NCBI RefSeq assembly: GCF_026239555.1
Contig: NZ_JAPIVP010000027.1
Span: 1 to 34,157 of the forward strand
Source of the DNA: Pedobacter sp. PF22-3
GTDB taxonomy: Bacteria; Bacteroidota; Bacteroidia; Sphingobacteriales; Sphingobacteriaceae
Direction: 5' to 3'
DNA: 34,157 nucleotides
This document shows positions 1 to 7,893 of this stretch, piece after piece (position 1 is the stretch's first letter; the number at the start of each line of letters is the position of its first letter). A program made the position numbers and the translations under genes. Below the pieces are notes generated by a model. It saw only the letters and a program-made list of their open reading frames with translations, was not told the DNA's origin and searched no databases.

Positions 1-380
1 CTGGTTTAGGAACAAAGGTTTGGGCACCCTGTCACCTTAAATGAAATGCTGTTTTAGCCATTTAGCCCCGGTTGCAACGTTACCCTGCAGCAACGAGGTA
101 CGAGGCAGCGAAGCGTATAAGTGTAAGACGGGAAGAAACTTAGTGTTTTGTACAGGCCATGCGCTCCATTAATAAAAATATTTAAAAGCTATATGTGGAG
201 ATAGGGACTATGGGGTTTAGGAAATGAACGGTTTGTGGTTCTTGGCAGTTTTGGCCCTGCTTTCGCTTATAGTCCTCGCTGCGCTGTGGGCTATTCCGCT
301 CAATCAGGTTTATGAACAAAGGTTGGTGCCCACCGCAACCTTAACAGAAAACTGCTTTTTCGTAAAATCAACTAATTTTA

Positions 381-427
381 CCATATAAGACATTGTAGTA
401 AATATAAGCTTATAGGGCGCTTATATT
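381..427. repeat. CCATATAAGACATT-type intergenic repeat, copy 1
   Basis: CCATATAAGACATT at 381-394 is followed by a perfect 9-base inverted repeat, AATATAAGC at 401-409 and GCTTATATT at 419-427. The same layout with the same first 14 bases recurs at 22725-22781, so this is a dispersed repeat. Confidence 0.6.
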
Positions 428-449
428 CTTTATCTTCTTCCTAAGAAAA

Positions 450-490
450 GGAAATATTTAGAAGTGGTCTGTGGAGACACAGACCACGGG
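450..490. repeat. Tetraloop palindrome repeat, copy 1
   Basis: GTGGTCTGTG (464-473), loop GAGA, CACAGACCAC (478-487) forms a perfect 10-base-pair hairpin. The flank GGAAATATTTAGAA recurs almost unchanged before the degenerate second copy at 526-566. Related hairpins lie in the 13083-13981 duplication. Confidence 0.7.
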
Positions 491-525
491 GAAAGGTTGA
501 CATCTTTGGTTTATGTCCTCATAAC

Positions 526-566
526 GGAATATTTAGAAATGATCTGTGGAGGCACAGACTGCGGGA
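526..566. repeat. Tetraloop palindrome repeat, degenerate copy 2
   Basis: This repeats the 450-490 unit about 76 bases downstream. The hairpin arms have decayed to GTCTGTG-like and CACAGAC-like sequence, so the stem is shorter. It ends just before the stop codon of the GH39 gene. Confidence 0.55.
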
Positions 567-570
567 TTGC

Positions 571-2238
571 CTACCAATCCAACTTTAACAATGCTACGCC
601 TTGTCGGGCCAATTCCATTTCAAAAGCACCGCCGCCAGTATTAAATTTTATGGGTTTACCCATCATTTTAAGTTGACCAGATTTTTCTAATGCTGCAATC
701 TGCTTTGCATCTGGATTTTGTGGCGAACCCATTTTTTTCCATGCTGTATAAGAATTGCTGTTTTCGGTATCAATACAATATTGAGTGATGGTTACTGTTT
801 TTGTGGGCAGTTTATTTAACGAGATGGAAACAGCATCTTTCGAGCCTGTTTTATCCTCATCGTGATAATTCCACACCATAACCGCAGCTTTTCTATCTGC
901 TTTGGTGGCTAAAACACCAATATCTGTCAATGGTTTTCTGATACTGGAATCCAATATTGAATTCAAATTATACATGCGGTTGCTTATGGCCTCCACGCGG
1001 TTCCCTTTCATATGGCCAAACATCCTGAATACGTTTAAAACTGGTTTATCTACACCGTTGGTCGCTAAATCGCGAAAGCCCGCAAACCAGGGCTGGTTTT
1101 CAAATTCGAACGACCAAGTAACAGCACCCTTTAGGTTGATGTTATATTTGTCTGTAAGCTCATAAAGCCGGGCAAAAGAAGCTGCTGTATAACTCGAATA
1201 CATAGTGCCGTTGCGGTAAGCATTTTCCGGATTGGTACTCATACCACAAGCCGCACAGCCTTCAGGATCAGATTCGCCAATAATTACCGGGATGTTTTTG
1301 AGCTGGGGGTATTTACTGATGATTTTATAATTACCATTAATATTACGGAGCTGTGCCCTTACATCCATCACTACTGTTCCATTAATCACCTTTGGCGATC
1401 CTTTAGCATGGAACAGCACGGCATTTAAAGGCGAACCGATTTTACCGGTTACATAATTGGTATCTGTTAAACAATGTTTAATAAAAGCATCTAAATATTT
1501 GGTGCCACCACCCGTTACGTTGGCACCACCAATTTTTGCAGTAGGTAAGGCGCGTTTTAGTCCATCGGCAGCGTAATCGTAAAGTTTAAAGAATTCGGCC
1601 TGTGTACCTTTCCAATAAGCGCCATCAGGTTCGTTCCATACTTCCCAGTACCAGCTTTCTACCTCGGTCTTACCGTAACGTTTTACACAATGTTTAACCC
1701 ACTCGTATACCAGATTGCCCCATTTTTTATAATCCTTTGGTGGGTAAGCCCAACCGGTTAAAATTTCATCGTAGCGTACACCTGGTTTCCATTTATGCTG
1801 GTATGGAAGCGGTTTGGTAGATAATGCCTCGGGCATAAAACCAATCTGCGCCAAAGGTTTCATTCCTCTTTTTACATAGGTATCAAAAATCTGGTCAACA
1901 ATTTTCCAGTTATAAACCGGATTGCCATATGCATCTTCGGTGTAGGCATTGGTTGATCCCCATTTTAAAGCGGGGGTACCATCTCCGGAGGTGAGCAAAT
2001 TATGGGCCCGCACATACACCGGAACCGGACTTAATTTGGAAATTTCAGTGAGTAATTTCTGGCCGTCTTTCATATAGGTGTAATTTGGTTCATCATAACC
2101 AAACCAAGCCCATACAGGTTTCATAGGTGCTATATTTTTGTCGAAATTAACCTCAATTTTGGTTTTTAACTGAGCGTTTGCTGTATAGGTAAGAAGGGAT
2201 AAACCAATGAAAAGGTAAACGTTTTTTAAGATGTTCAT
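571..2238 (-). CDS. Secreted GH39-type glycoside hydrolase (beta-xylosidase-like)
   Basis: The 555-residue protein starts with a Sec signal peptide ending near residue 22 (TANA|QL), so it probably acts in the periplasm or outside the cell. The body reads as a TIM-barrel clan-A glycosidase of family GH39 (beta-xylosidase and alpha-iduronidase relatives). The acid/base motif WNEPDG places Glu203 as proton donor, and VIIGESDPEG places Glu322 as the likely nucleophile, the normal spacing for retaining enzymes. The aromatic pairs around residues 196-210 and 378-392 fit a sugar-binding cleft. The C-terminal 120 residues look like a beta-sandwich. It is transcribed alone: a hairpin terminator at 2380-2410 separates it from the upstream dsbD operon. 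The substrate (xylan, rhamnose-linked or other) cannot be read from sequence, and no SusC/SusD pair sits next to it. Confidence 0.8.
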   Translation of the reverse strand: MNILKNVYLFIGLSLLTYTANAQLKTKIEVNFDKNIAPMKPVWAWFGYDEPNYTYMKDGQKLLTEISKLSPVPVYVRAHNLLTSGDGTPALKWGSTNAYTEDAYGNPVYNWKIVDQIFDTYVKRGMKPLAQIGFMPEALSTKPLPYQHKWKPGVRYDEILTGWAYPPKDYKKWGNLVYEWVKHCVKRYGKTEVESWYWEVWNEPDGAYWKGTQAEFFKLYDYAADGLKRALPTAKIGGANVTGGGTKYLDAFIKHCLTDTNYVTGKIGSPLNAVLFHAKGSPKVINGTVVMDVRAQLRNINGNYKIISKYPQLKNIPVIIGESDPEGCAACGMSTNPENAYRNGTMYSSYTAASFARLYELTDKYNINLKGAVTWSFEFENQPWFAGFRDLATNGVDKPVLNVFRMFGHMKGNRVEAISNRMYNLNSILDSSIRKPLTDIGVLATKADRKAAVMVWNYHDEDKTGSKDAVSISLNKLPTKTVTITQYCIDTENSNSYTAWKKMGSPQNPDAKQIAALEKSGQLKMMGKPIKFNTGGGAFEMELARQGVALLKLDW

Positions 2239-2247
2239 ATGGCGTAT

Positions 2248-2283
2248 AATGTAAGTCTGAGCGTAGCATAAGCTCCTTACATT
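2248..2283. promoter_or_regulatory. Inverted repeat in the leader of the GH39 gene
   Basis: AATGTAAG at 2248-2255 and CTTACATT at 2276-2283 form an 8-base inverted repeat with a 20-base spacer, starting 10 bases upstream of the GH39 start codon. It could be a leader hairpin or a regulator site. No function is assigned. Confidence 0.3.
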
Positions 2284-2370
2284 TAAAATAAATAAAAAAA
2301 AATGGTATTCGAGAGATTCTCCGAAACAAATTTAAAAAATCAATAGTGATTGTCCAGTTATAAAATGAGC

Positions 2371-2410
2371 ACCAAAAGAAAAAGGACAGACCATCCGGTA
2401 CTGTCCTTTT
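2371..2410 (-). terminator. Rho-independent terminator of the cysteine synthase-dsbD operon
   Basis: AAAAGGACAG (2380-2389) and CTGTCCTTTT (2401-2410) form a perfect 10-base-pair stem with an 11-base loop. Read on the minus strand the hairpin is followed by TTTTTCTTTT. It lies 46 bases after the dsbD stop and before the GH39 gene, the expected place for the end of the operon transcript. Confidence 0.75.
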
Positions 2411-2455
2411 CATCATTAACTAAAATTAAAATCAACGCTTTTGTTCCTATCTGTC

Positions 2456-4105
2456 TTAGTGGAAAGCGTTTAAACCACTCAATAAGAATTTTTTATAATT
2501 GGCTATTTCATAATCAGCACCTTGTGGTGGTGCCAATAGTGTTTCTGTTTTGGGATCGAGCAATACGTAGAAGGGCTGAGAATTAGACTGGAATTTCCTG
2601 GCTTGAAGGTCGCTCCATTTTTTGCCAATGGTAGTGAGTTTTTTTCCTTCGGGTGTAACTGTTACATCAGCAGGTGCCAGTTCTGTTTTATCATCAACGT
2701 ATAACTGGATCAATACATAATCATTACTGAGCATTTTATATACGTCTTTATCCGGCCAAACATTGGCTTCCATTTTTCTGCAGTTTACGCAGGCATGTCC
2801 GGTAAAATCGATCATTACAGGTTTGTTCAGCTTTTTTGCTGCAGCCATACCTTCCTCGTAATCGAAATAGACATTCAGTTTTAATGGTGCATGAAATTTA
2901 TCTGCATATTTATGCGGACCATCAGTTGTTGTGGTCTGTTTTCCGGCTAATAAACTGGTGGTATACAGATCGAAATCCTGCGTTTCCTGCGGTGGAAGAA
3001 AAGCAGAAATGCTTCTTAATGGTGCACCCCACATGCCTGGGATCAAGTAAATGGTAAAAGCCAATACTATGGTAGCGAGAAAAAGCCTCGGTACGGAGAT
3101 AAATGCCAATGGGCTATCATGCGAAAACTTTAGTTTACCTAAAAGATAAATACCCATCATCCCGAAAATAACAATCCACAGGCTTAAGAATATTTCGCGG
3201 TCAAACCATTCCCAATGGTAGGCAAGATCTACATTGCTTAAGAATTTTAAGGCAAAAGCAAGCTCAAGAAAACCGAGCACAACTTTAACACTATTTAACC
3301 AACCGCCAGATTTTGGCAGTTTGTTCATGGCAGAAGGAAATAGCGCAAACAAGGCAAAAGGAATAGCCAAGGCTAATGAAAAACCAAACATGCCAATTGC
3401 GGGACCTAATAATGCGCCGGTTGTAGCTGCCTGTACCAATAGGGTACCTATAATTGGGCCAGTGCATGAGAAAGATACTAAGGCCAGCGTTCCGGCCATA
3501 AAAAATAACCCTGCAATACCGCCTTTGTCCGAATTGGCATCCATTTTATTTACCCATGATGAGGGTAGGGTAATTTCGAAAGCCCCTAAAAACGAAGCTG
3601 CGAAAGCAACAAGCAATAAAAAGAAAAAGAAATTAAATATCCCATTGGTAGATAAACTGTTTAAGGCATCGGCACCAAAAATTACGGTAACCAAGAGTCC
3701 AAGTACTACATAAATGAGGATAATAAAAAAACCATATAATGCTGCCCGTTGAAAAGCTTTTCCTTTTTCTGAACCTTTGGTGAAAAAACTTACCGTAAGC
3801 GGCAACATAGGAAAGATGCATGGCATTAACAAGGCCGCTAAACCGCCGATAAAGCCTGCGATAAAAATGCCCCATAAGGTTTTTTGTTCTTCTTTTTGTG
3901 GTGCAATAGTTTGTTTAACAGTGGTTTGTGCTGCTGTGGCTGTTTTAACGACCGTATCAGTTGCTTTAATTGTACTATCAGGCGCTTCAGGCTTAATCTC
4001 TGTAAATGTAAGGTCATCGGTAGCAGTGCTGTCCTGTGCATATCCGTTTAAGGATATGGCACAACAGAACAGCAAACCGAAGCAGATTTTTTTTAAGGAT
4101 ATCAT
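2456..4105 (-). CDS. dsbD: DsbD membrane (beta) and thioredoxin (gamma) domains
   Basis: Thiol:disulfide interchange protein that passes electrons from cytoplasmic thioredoxin across the inner membrane to periplasmic thiol proteins. The 549-residue product has a signal peptide (1-24, NGYA|QD), a Thr/Lys-rich linker (25-72), about eight membrane segments (75-360) and a C-terminal thioredoxin-like domain (about 405-549). The two membrane cysteines are visible in MPCIFPM (Cys96) and SCTGP (Cys214), and the redox pair in HACVNCRK (Cys439 and Cys442). The N-terminal alpha domain of classical DsbD is missing here and is encoded by the preceding gene 16 bases upstream, so the two products together make one functional unit. 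It is the last gene of a cysteine synthase operon. Family assignment is certain; the periplasmic clients are unknown. Confidence 0.92.
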   Translation of the reverse strand: MISLKKICFGLLFCCAISLNGYAQDSTATDDLTFTEIKPEAPDSTIKATDTVVKTATAAQTTVKQTIAPQKEEQKTLWGIFIAGFIGGLAALLMPCIFPMLPLTVSFFTKGSEKGKAFQRAALYGFFIILIYVVLGLLVTVIFGADALNSLSTNGIFNFFFFLLLVAFAASFLGAFEITLPSSWVNKMDANSDKGGIAGLFFMAGTLALVSFSCTGPIIGTLLVQAATTGALLGPAIGMFGFSLALAIPFALFALFPSAMNKLPKSGGWLNSVKVVLGFLELAFALKFLSNVDLAYHWEWFDREIFLSLWIVIFGMMGIYLLGKLKFSHDSPLAFISVPRLFLATIVLAFTIYLIPGMWGAPLRSISAFLPPQETQDFDLYTTSLLAGKQTTTTDGPHKYADKFHAPLKLNVYFDYEEGMAAAKKLNKPVMIDFTGHACVNCRKMEANVWPDKDVYKMLSNDYVLIQLYVDDKTELAPADVTVTPEGKKLTTIGKKWSDLQARKFQSNSQPFYVLLDPKTETLLAPPQGADYEIANYKKFLLSGLNAFH

Positions 4106-4121
4106 ATGCTTGGTTACGCTA

Positions 4122-4571
4122 TTATTTTACAGGAATACTAAAATCGACCTGTTCTGGCGGCAAACATTGTTTATCATCGCAGACCATAAATTCTAAACTG
4201 CCTTTAACGGTTGCGGTTTTACCTTTCAACTTTACTTTTTGTTGAAACACTACCGATTTTTCAAAATAGCTCACATCCATTTTAAAAGTAGATTCGAATT
4301 TGGTTATCGCTTTTGGTTCGATTGTTTTTCCAACCAGGGTATAAGCACCAGATGCTGGAAAGGTAAAGGTTGTTTTAACAGGGCCTCCATCTTTAACAAA
4401 TTGTGAGTAGAGGTGCCAGCCCTGATCTATAGTGGCTTTAATGAAAACAGTAGCGGTATTTGGTCCTGTTTTTTTTGCAGCGTAACTCCAGGTTACGGGT
4501 TTTAAAATCTGGCTATATGCACCAAGGTTGATCAGGCATACGGCGCATAATATAAAGATGATTTTTTTCAT
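4122..4571 (-). CDS. Stand-alone DsbD alpha (N-terminal) domain protein
   Basis: A 149-residue periplasmic protein with a signal peptide (1-21) and an immunoglobulin-like fold as in the N-terminal domain of DsbD. The redox motif is VCDDKQCLPP near the C terminus, giving Cys131 and Cys136 as the pair that would receive electrons from the gamma domain and pass them on to substrate proteins. The aromatic and glycine pattern around GWHLYSQ is typical of this family. It sits 16 bases before the dsbD gene, which lacks this domain, so it is best read as the separated first third of DsbD. In most proteobacteria the three domains are one polypeptide. The physical partner is inferred from gene order. 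Confidence 0.85.
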   Translation of the reverse strand: MKKIIFILCAVCLINLGAYSQILKPVTWSYAAKKTGPNTATVFIKATIDQGWHLYSQFVKDGGPVKTTFTFPASGAYTLVGKTIEPKAITKFESTFKMDVSYFEKSVVFQQKVKLKGKTATVKGSLEFMVCDDKQCLPPEQVDFSIPVK

Positions 4572-4594
4572 GTTGTGGTTATTGGTTTTGGTGG

Positions 4595-5641
4595 TTAGTG
4601 TAATCTGCTAAAGGCCTGGTAATCCAGGAAATCTACTTCAGGAGTAATGTATCCTGTTTTAACAGTTTCTGTTTTCATTAAATCTGTACTTAAATATTTT
4701 TTGTTACTATCCGAAAAGATGGTCACTACACAGCTGTCGATTCCCATTTTTTGCTGTTGTTTGATGGCGCCAATTACATTGGCTCCCGAAGATATACCTA
4801 CAGCTAAACCAAGTTTCTCCGCTAGTTTTTGCGCCATGAGTATGGCATCGCCATCGTTTACCTGTATCACTTCATCCAGTTCGCTCAGTTTAACAATTTC
4901 GGGAATGAACTCATCAGAAATACCCTGGATTCTGTGGCTACCCACTTTATAACCGGTGGTTAAAGTGGGTGATTCTGCAGGCTCAAGCGGGTGTATTTTA
5001 ATATCAGCATTTTGCTTTCTTAAAAAATTACCTACCCCCATGATGGTTCCTCCAGTGCCTACGCCGGCAACAAAAGCATTTGGCGTTATATTTTTCAATT
5101 TTAATTGTCCCCAGATTTCCTTTCCTGTGGTATGTTCGTGTGCTTCGGGATTAGCAATGTTTTCGAACTGTTTTGGTAAAAAGATATTCGGATTGTTTGT
5201 GGCCATTTCTTCTGCAAGTTTAATGCTACCGATAAATCCGCCTTCTTCTTTGCTTACCAGAATAATTTCAGCACCTAAACTTTTAATAATATCCATGCGC
5301 TCTTTGCTCAACCAGTTAGGCATAATAATGGTTACCGGATGACCCAAAGCTTTACCGATTGCTGCAAATGCAATCCCGGTGTTGCCACTGGTAGCCTCAA
5401 CTATACGGTCGCCAGCTTTGATTTTACCTTCTGCATAAGCTTTTTTTAAGGTGTAAAGCGCCATCCTGTCTTTAATACTGCCAGTTAGGTTATAGTGCTC
5501 ACATTTAACATATATTTTACCAATACTTCCCTGGTAAGTATAAGTAAGCTCCAGCATTGGGGTATTGCCAACCAGGAGTGATAAATGCTCAAATTTTCCC
5601 ATATTGGAAGTTGTTAGTTCATTAGCTGTTAATGCTTTCAT
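4595..5641 (-). CDS. PLP-dependent cysteine synthase family protein
   Basis: A fold-type II PLP enzyme of the O-acetylserine sulfhydrylase (CysK/CysM) family, joining sulfide or another sulfur donor to O-acetylserine to make cysteine in the cytosol. Visible motifs: NLTGSIKDR with Lys57 as the Schiff-base lysine, the substrate loop TSGNTG (84-89), the phosphate-binding loop GVGTGGT (about 194-200), and SDSNKKYLST near the C terminus, where family members have an SDSGERYLST-like sequence. At 348 residues it is slightly longer than usual because of about 13 extra N-terminal residues; Met14 (start at 5602) is an alternative start. A relative such as cystathionine beta-synthase cannot be excluded. 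It leads an operon with the two dsbD genes, which ties cysteine supply to periplasmic thiol reduction. A divergent Lrp-type regulator suggests amino-acid-responsive control. Confidence 0.85.
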   Translation of the reverse strand: MKALTANELTTSNMGKFEHLSLLVGNTPMLELTYTYQGSIGKIYVKCEHYNLTGSIKDRMALYTLKKAYAEGKIKAGDRIVEATSGNTGIAFAAIGKALGHPVTIIMPNWLSKERMDIIKSLGAEIILVSKEEGGFIGSIKLAEEMATNNPNIFLPKQFENIANPEAHEHTTGKEIWGQLKLKNITPNAFVAGVGTGGTIMGVGNFLRKQNADIKIHPLEPAESPTLTTGYKVGSHRIQGISDEFIPEIVKLSELDEVIQVNDGDAILMAQKLAEKLGLAVGISSGANVIGAIKQQQKMGIDSCVVTIFSDSNKKYLSTDLMKTETVKTGYITPEVDFLDYQAFSRLH

Positions 5642-5666
5642 GGATATTTTTTAAATCAATTAAAGT

Positions 5667-5751
5667 AAATTTTTAATTAATTAAATTTCGGTAAAACTCC
5701 GTATTATTCTTATTTGTGTCAATACAAGTTATTTTTTTCAGAAATTTTCTG
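5667..5751. promoter_or_regulatory. Palindromes in the cysteine synthase/Lrp divergent region
   Basis: The 195-base divergent spacer carries the AT-rich palindrome TTAATTAATTAA inside a longer imperfect palindrome at 5667-5688, and a second perfect palindrome, CAGAAATTTTCTG, at 5739-5751. Lrp/AsnC regulators commonly bind AT-rich palindromes beside their own gene, so these are candidate operators. That role is inferred from position only. Confidence 0.35.
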
Positions 5752-5836
5752 TTTTTTTTAGTTATTATTGATTTTTATTTCAGTTTAGGCTGAATTTTTT
5801 AATGTCTATTATATTTTTTTTCATCCATAATCGTAT

Positions 5837-6304
5837 ATGATACAAGGAGATTTAGATCAGGTTGATACTGAAATATTAAAATTGTTGCAACATGATGCCG
5901 CCTTAACCCATAAGGAGATCTCGTTAAAGCTGCATAAATCGATAGCAACCATACACGAACGTATCAGAAGATTAAAGGAACAGGGTTATATTAAGAGAAT
6001 TGTGGCGATTCTTGATCGGAAAAAAATAAATAGAAACCTGATTGCTTTCTCGCATGTGCTGCTGAAAGAGCACACCGCTAAAACCCTGATCGAATTTGAA
6101 ACCGAGGTTTCTAAATTTGGAGAAGTAATGGAATGCCTGCAAATGACTGGGGCGCACGATTTTATTCTCCGCATTGCCACTAAAGATATGGATGCCTATC
6201 ACGAATTTTTACGGAATAAACTGGCTACTTTACCTAATATCACAACTGTTCAGAGCTACTTTGTGCTTTCAGAGCCGAAAAGTGAAACCGCTTATCCATT
6301 GTAA
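5837..6304 (+). CDS. Lrp/AsnC family transcriptional regulator
   Basis: A 155-residue regulator with the two-part layout of the family: an N-terminal winged helix-turn-helix (about 5-60, with LTHKEISLKLHKSIATIHER as the recognition region) and a C-terminal RAM/ligand-binding domain (about 68-150). Regulators of this type bind as dimers or octamers and sense amino acids. The gene is divergent from the cysteine synthase-dsbD operon across 195 bases, so control of cysteine metabolism is the simplest guess. Lrp-type regulators of cysteine metabolism are known in other bacteria (DecR/YbaO in Escherichia coli). Effector and targets are not shown by the sequence. Confidence 0.9.
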   Translation: MIQGDLDQVDTEILKLLQHDAALTHKEISLKLHKSIATIHERIRRLKEQGYIKRIVAILDRKKINRNLIAFSHVLLKEHTAKTLIEFETEVSKFGEVMECLQMTGAHDFILRIATKDMDAYHEFLRNKLATLPNITTVQSYFVLSEPKSETAYPL

Positions 6305-6421
6305 GGGAGGTACATTGGTCATTAGTTAGTTGGCCATTTGTCATTGGTTGAAGGAAATCTGATACCTTAGAGTCAATTGATTAGCTAGTAGAATTTGAGG
6401 TTGCGGATGTCCGCGATAAAA

Positions 6422-6514
6422 CGTCATTGCGAGGAGGAACGACGAAGCAATCTTTATAGCAAGTATTGCTATAAAGATTGCTTCGTCGGCTGAAAAAGCC
6501 TTCTCGCAATGACG
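6422..6514. repeat. REP/MITE-like palindromic element
   Basis: Two nested inverted repeats make a 93-base element. The outer arms are CGTCATTGCGAG (6422-6433) and CTCGCAATGACG (6503-6514), a perfect 12 bases. The inner arms are 22 bases each (6441-6462 and 6466-6487) around a GTA loop, also perfect. A smaller hairpin GGCT-GAAAA-AGCC fills the right side. It lies between the convergent lrp-type gene and the permease operon and could act as a transcription barrier. Elements starting with CGTCATT also occur near 23017 and 34070. Confidence 0.8.
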
Positions 6515-6523
6515 ACCATTCTG

Positions 6524-7885
6524 TTAATTATTGAACCTTTTTAAATTTAAGGCCGTGGCCCCAATAATCATGATGGTTAGTAGTGAAACCGAAAGCATGT
6601 TAATCCAGATATACGGAATCTCTTGCGGATTATATTTTTCCAGTTTATAATTTTTAATGTCTGTATTATCAACTGATTGATTAAGAAAAATGGCCGGATA
6701 AAAATGTAAGCGGATCTGCTCGTGGTATTTTCTAACCGCCTGTTGAAACTCAAGATGTGTATTGAGATCAGATCCTGCAATTTTATTTACCCCAAGCTGT
6801 GTTTGGATGGTGGGAAAGAAAAAAGCAAAAATATTGGTAAAATACTGCCTGCTGTCGAGTTTCTTTTCGATAGCTAACCTACTTGCCAATGCCTGGTCAT
6901 CGCCCATTTGCTGCATGGCATAATACCAATACCAGCTAAAGGTTTTCTTCTCCGGAAAAGGATACTTTTTTAATTGGGGATAATGTTTAAAAAAGGGTTT
7001 CATGGTGACGTCTTTAGCCATATCCCATTTTTCGTGGTAGCCTTCGCGCTGGTTAATTACATTTTGCAAAGCCTCAGGTACCGGATATTTTCGCGTTAGA
7101 AAAAGATTAAACGAAGCTGGAATTACAATACAAAGGAGTACCCAGACCGCTATCAGCGCCGATGCATTAAAATTAGATGACTTGCTTAAAGAAATGAAGA
7201 AAAAGGAAAGGGCGAACCAAAAAGTAAGGTAAAGTAAAATGAGTACGGTAACCGAAAGGAAAGTTAAATCTGGCGGTAGCGCTAAATAAAGCATCGCTAC
7301 AAATAACAGCAACAGTGCAACACTAAAAATCACCACCACCCTGACTAAAAATTTTTGCCAGATGACCTGAAATGATTGGTTGGTTTGCGCCCTTAAAATC
7401 GACCAAATGCCACTTTCTTTTTGCTCTGAAAGTAGATTGTAGGTAAAGGCAATAATAACCAATGGGAACAGAAAAATATAAACGAAACTAAGATCCATAT
7501 TGCCCAAAAGCAGGCTAACGGGGTTATTGATGTCGGTATCATAAAGCTGGCCTTCAAGGCCCAACATGGTTACCGAAATTAAATAAGGATTTATATCGCG
7601 CTGTCCATTGGCAAAAGCCGCCCAGTGATCAGGAGCGTTTGCCAGCGTAAACTTATTATGGAAAAATAACAGGCCAATATCATTGCCAAAATGATCGATA
7701 TTGTTGAGGGTATTTTTCTTTTGCAATGTGGCTGCTTTTTCAATTACAGCCTGTTGCTTGGCGATGAAGGTTTTGCCGAAATATAGGCTGGCAAAACCCG
7801 TTATCAGGAGTACGAAGATCCCAATCCAGGAAGAACTGCTTCTAAAAAACAATTTAAATTCGAGGCAATATCTATTTTTTTTCAT
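6524..7885 (-). CDS. ABC-2 type permease, DUF3526 family (second permease)
   Basis: A 453-residue inner-membrane protein with one N-terminal membrane segment (about 17-36), a soluble periplasmic insert (about 40-125), five central membrane segments (about 130-260), a second large loop (about 270-420) and a last segment near the C terminus. The phrase LLSEQKESGIWSILRAQ after the third segment is the ABC-2 coupling region found in these permeases. It begins 8 bases after the first permease gene and is the last gene of the operon, so both permeases probably form a heterodimer with the ATPase encoded upstream. The two permeases share layout but little sequence. Substrate and transport direction are not evident. 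Confidence 0.8.
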   Translation of the reverse strand: MKKNRYCLEFKLFFRSSSSWIGIFVLLITGFASLYFGKTFIAKQQAVIEKAATLQKKNTLNNIDHFGNDIGLLFFHNKFTLANAPDHWAAFANGQRDINPYLISVTMLGLEGQLYDTDINNPVSLLLGNMDLSFVYIFLFPLVIIAFTYNLLSEQKESGIWSILRAQTNQSFQVIWQKFLVRVVVIFSVALLLLFVAMLYLALPPDLTFLSVTVLILLYLTFWFALSFFFISLSKSSNFNASALIAVWVLLCIVIPASFNLFLTRKYPVPEALQNVINQREGYHEKWDMAKDVTMKPFFKHYPQLKKYPFPEKKTFSWYWYYAMQQMGDDQALASRLAIEKKLDSRQYFTNIFAFFFPTIQTQLGVNKIAGSDLNTHLEFQQAVRKYHEQIRLHFYPAIFLNQSVDNTDIKNYKLEKYNPQEIPYIWINMLSVSLLTIMIIGATALNLKRFNN

Positions 7886-7893
7886 GCGTATTG

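Larger units (their letters stand above)
1..570. other. Non-coding stretch with short repeats
   Basis: I see no credible gene here. The stretch holds a degenerate direct repeat (positions 3-20 and 307-324 differ at one base of 18, with looser similarity after it), an AT-rich element at 381-427, and two copies of a GTCTGTG-type hairpin at 450-490 and 526-566. It lies downstream of the GH39 gene, whose stop codon is at 571-573. It looks like an accumulation of small mobile palindromes rather than a decayed gene. Confidence 0.6.

Noticed and set aside
464..676. A 70-residue open frame on the plus strand
   Set aside because: It runs through the hairpin repeats and into the antisense of the GH39 gene; no family resemblance or signal.
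2153..2416. An 87-residue open frame on the minus strand ahead of the GH39 gene
   Set aside because: It spans the terminator hairpin and overlaps the GH39 start in another frame; composition is not protein-like.
3234..3713. A 159-residue frame antisense to dsbD
   Set aside because: It mirrors the membrane domain of a clear gene; low-complexity Lys/Ala/Pro composition is typical of antisense shadows.
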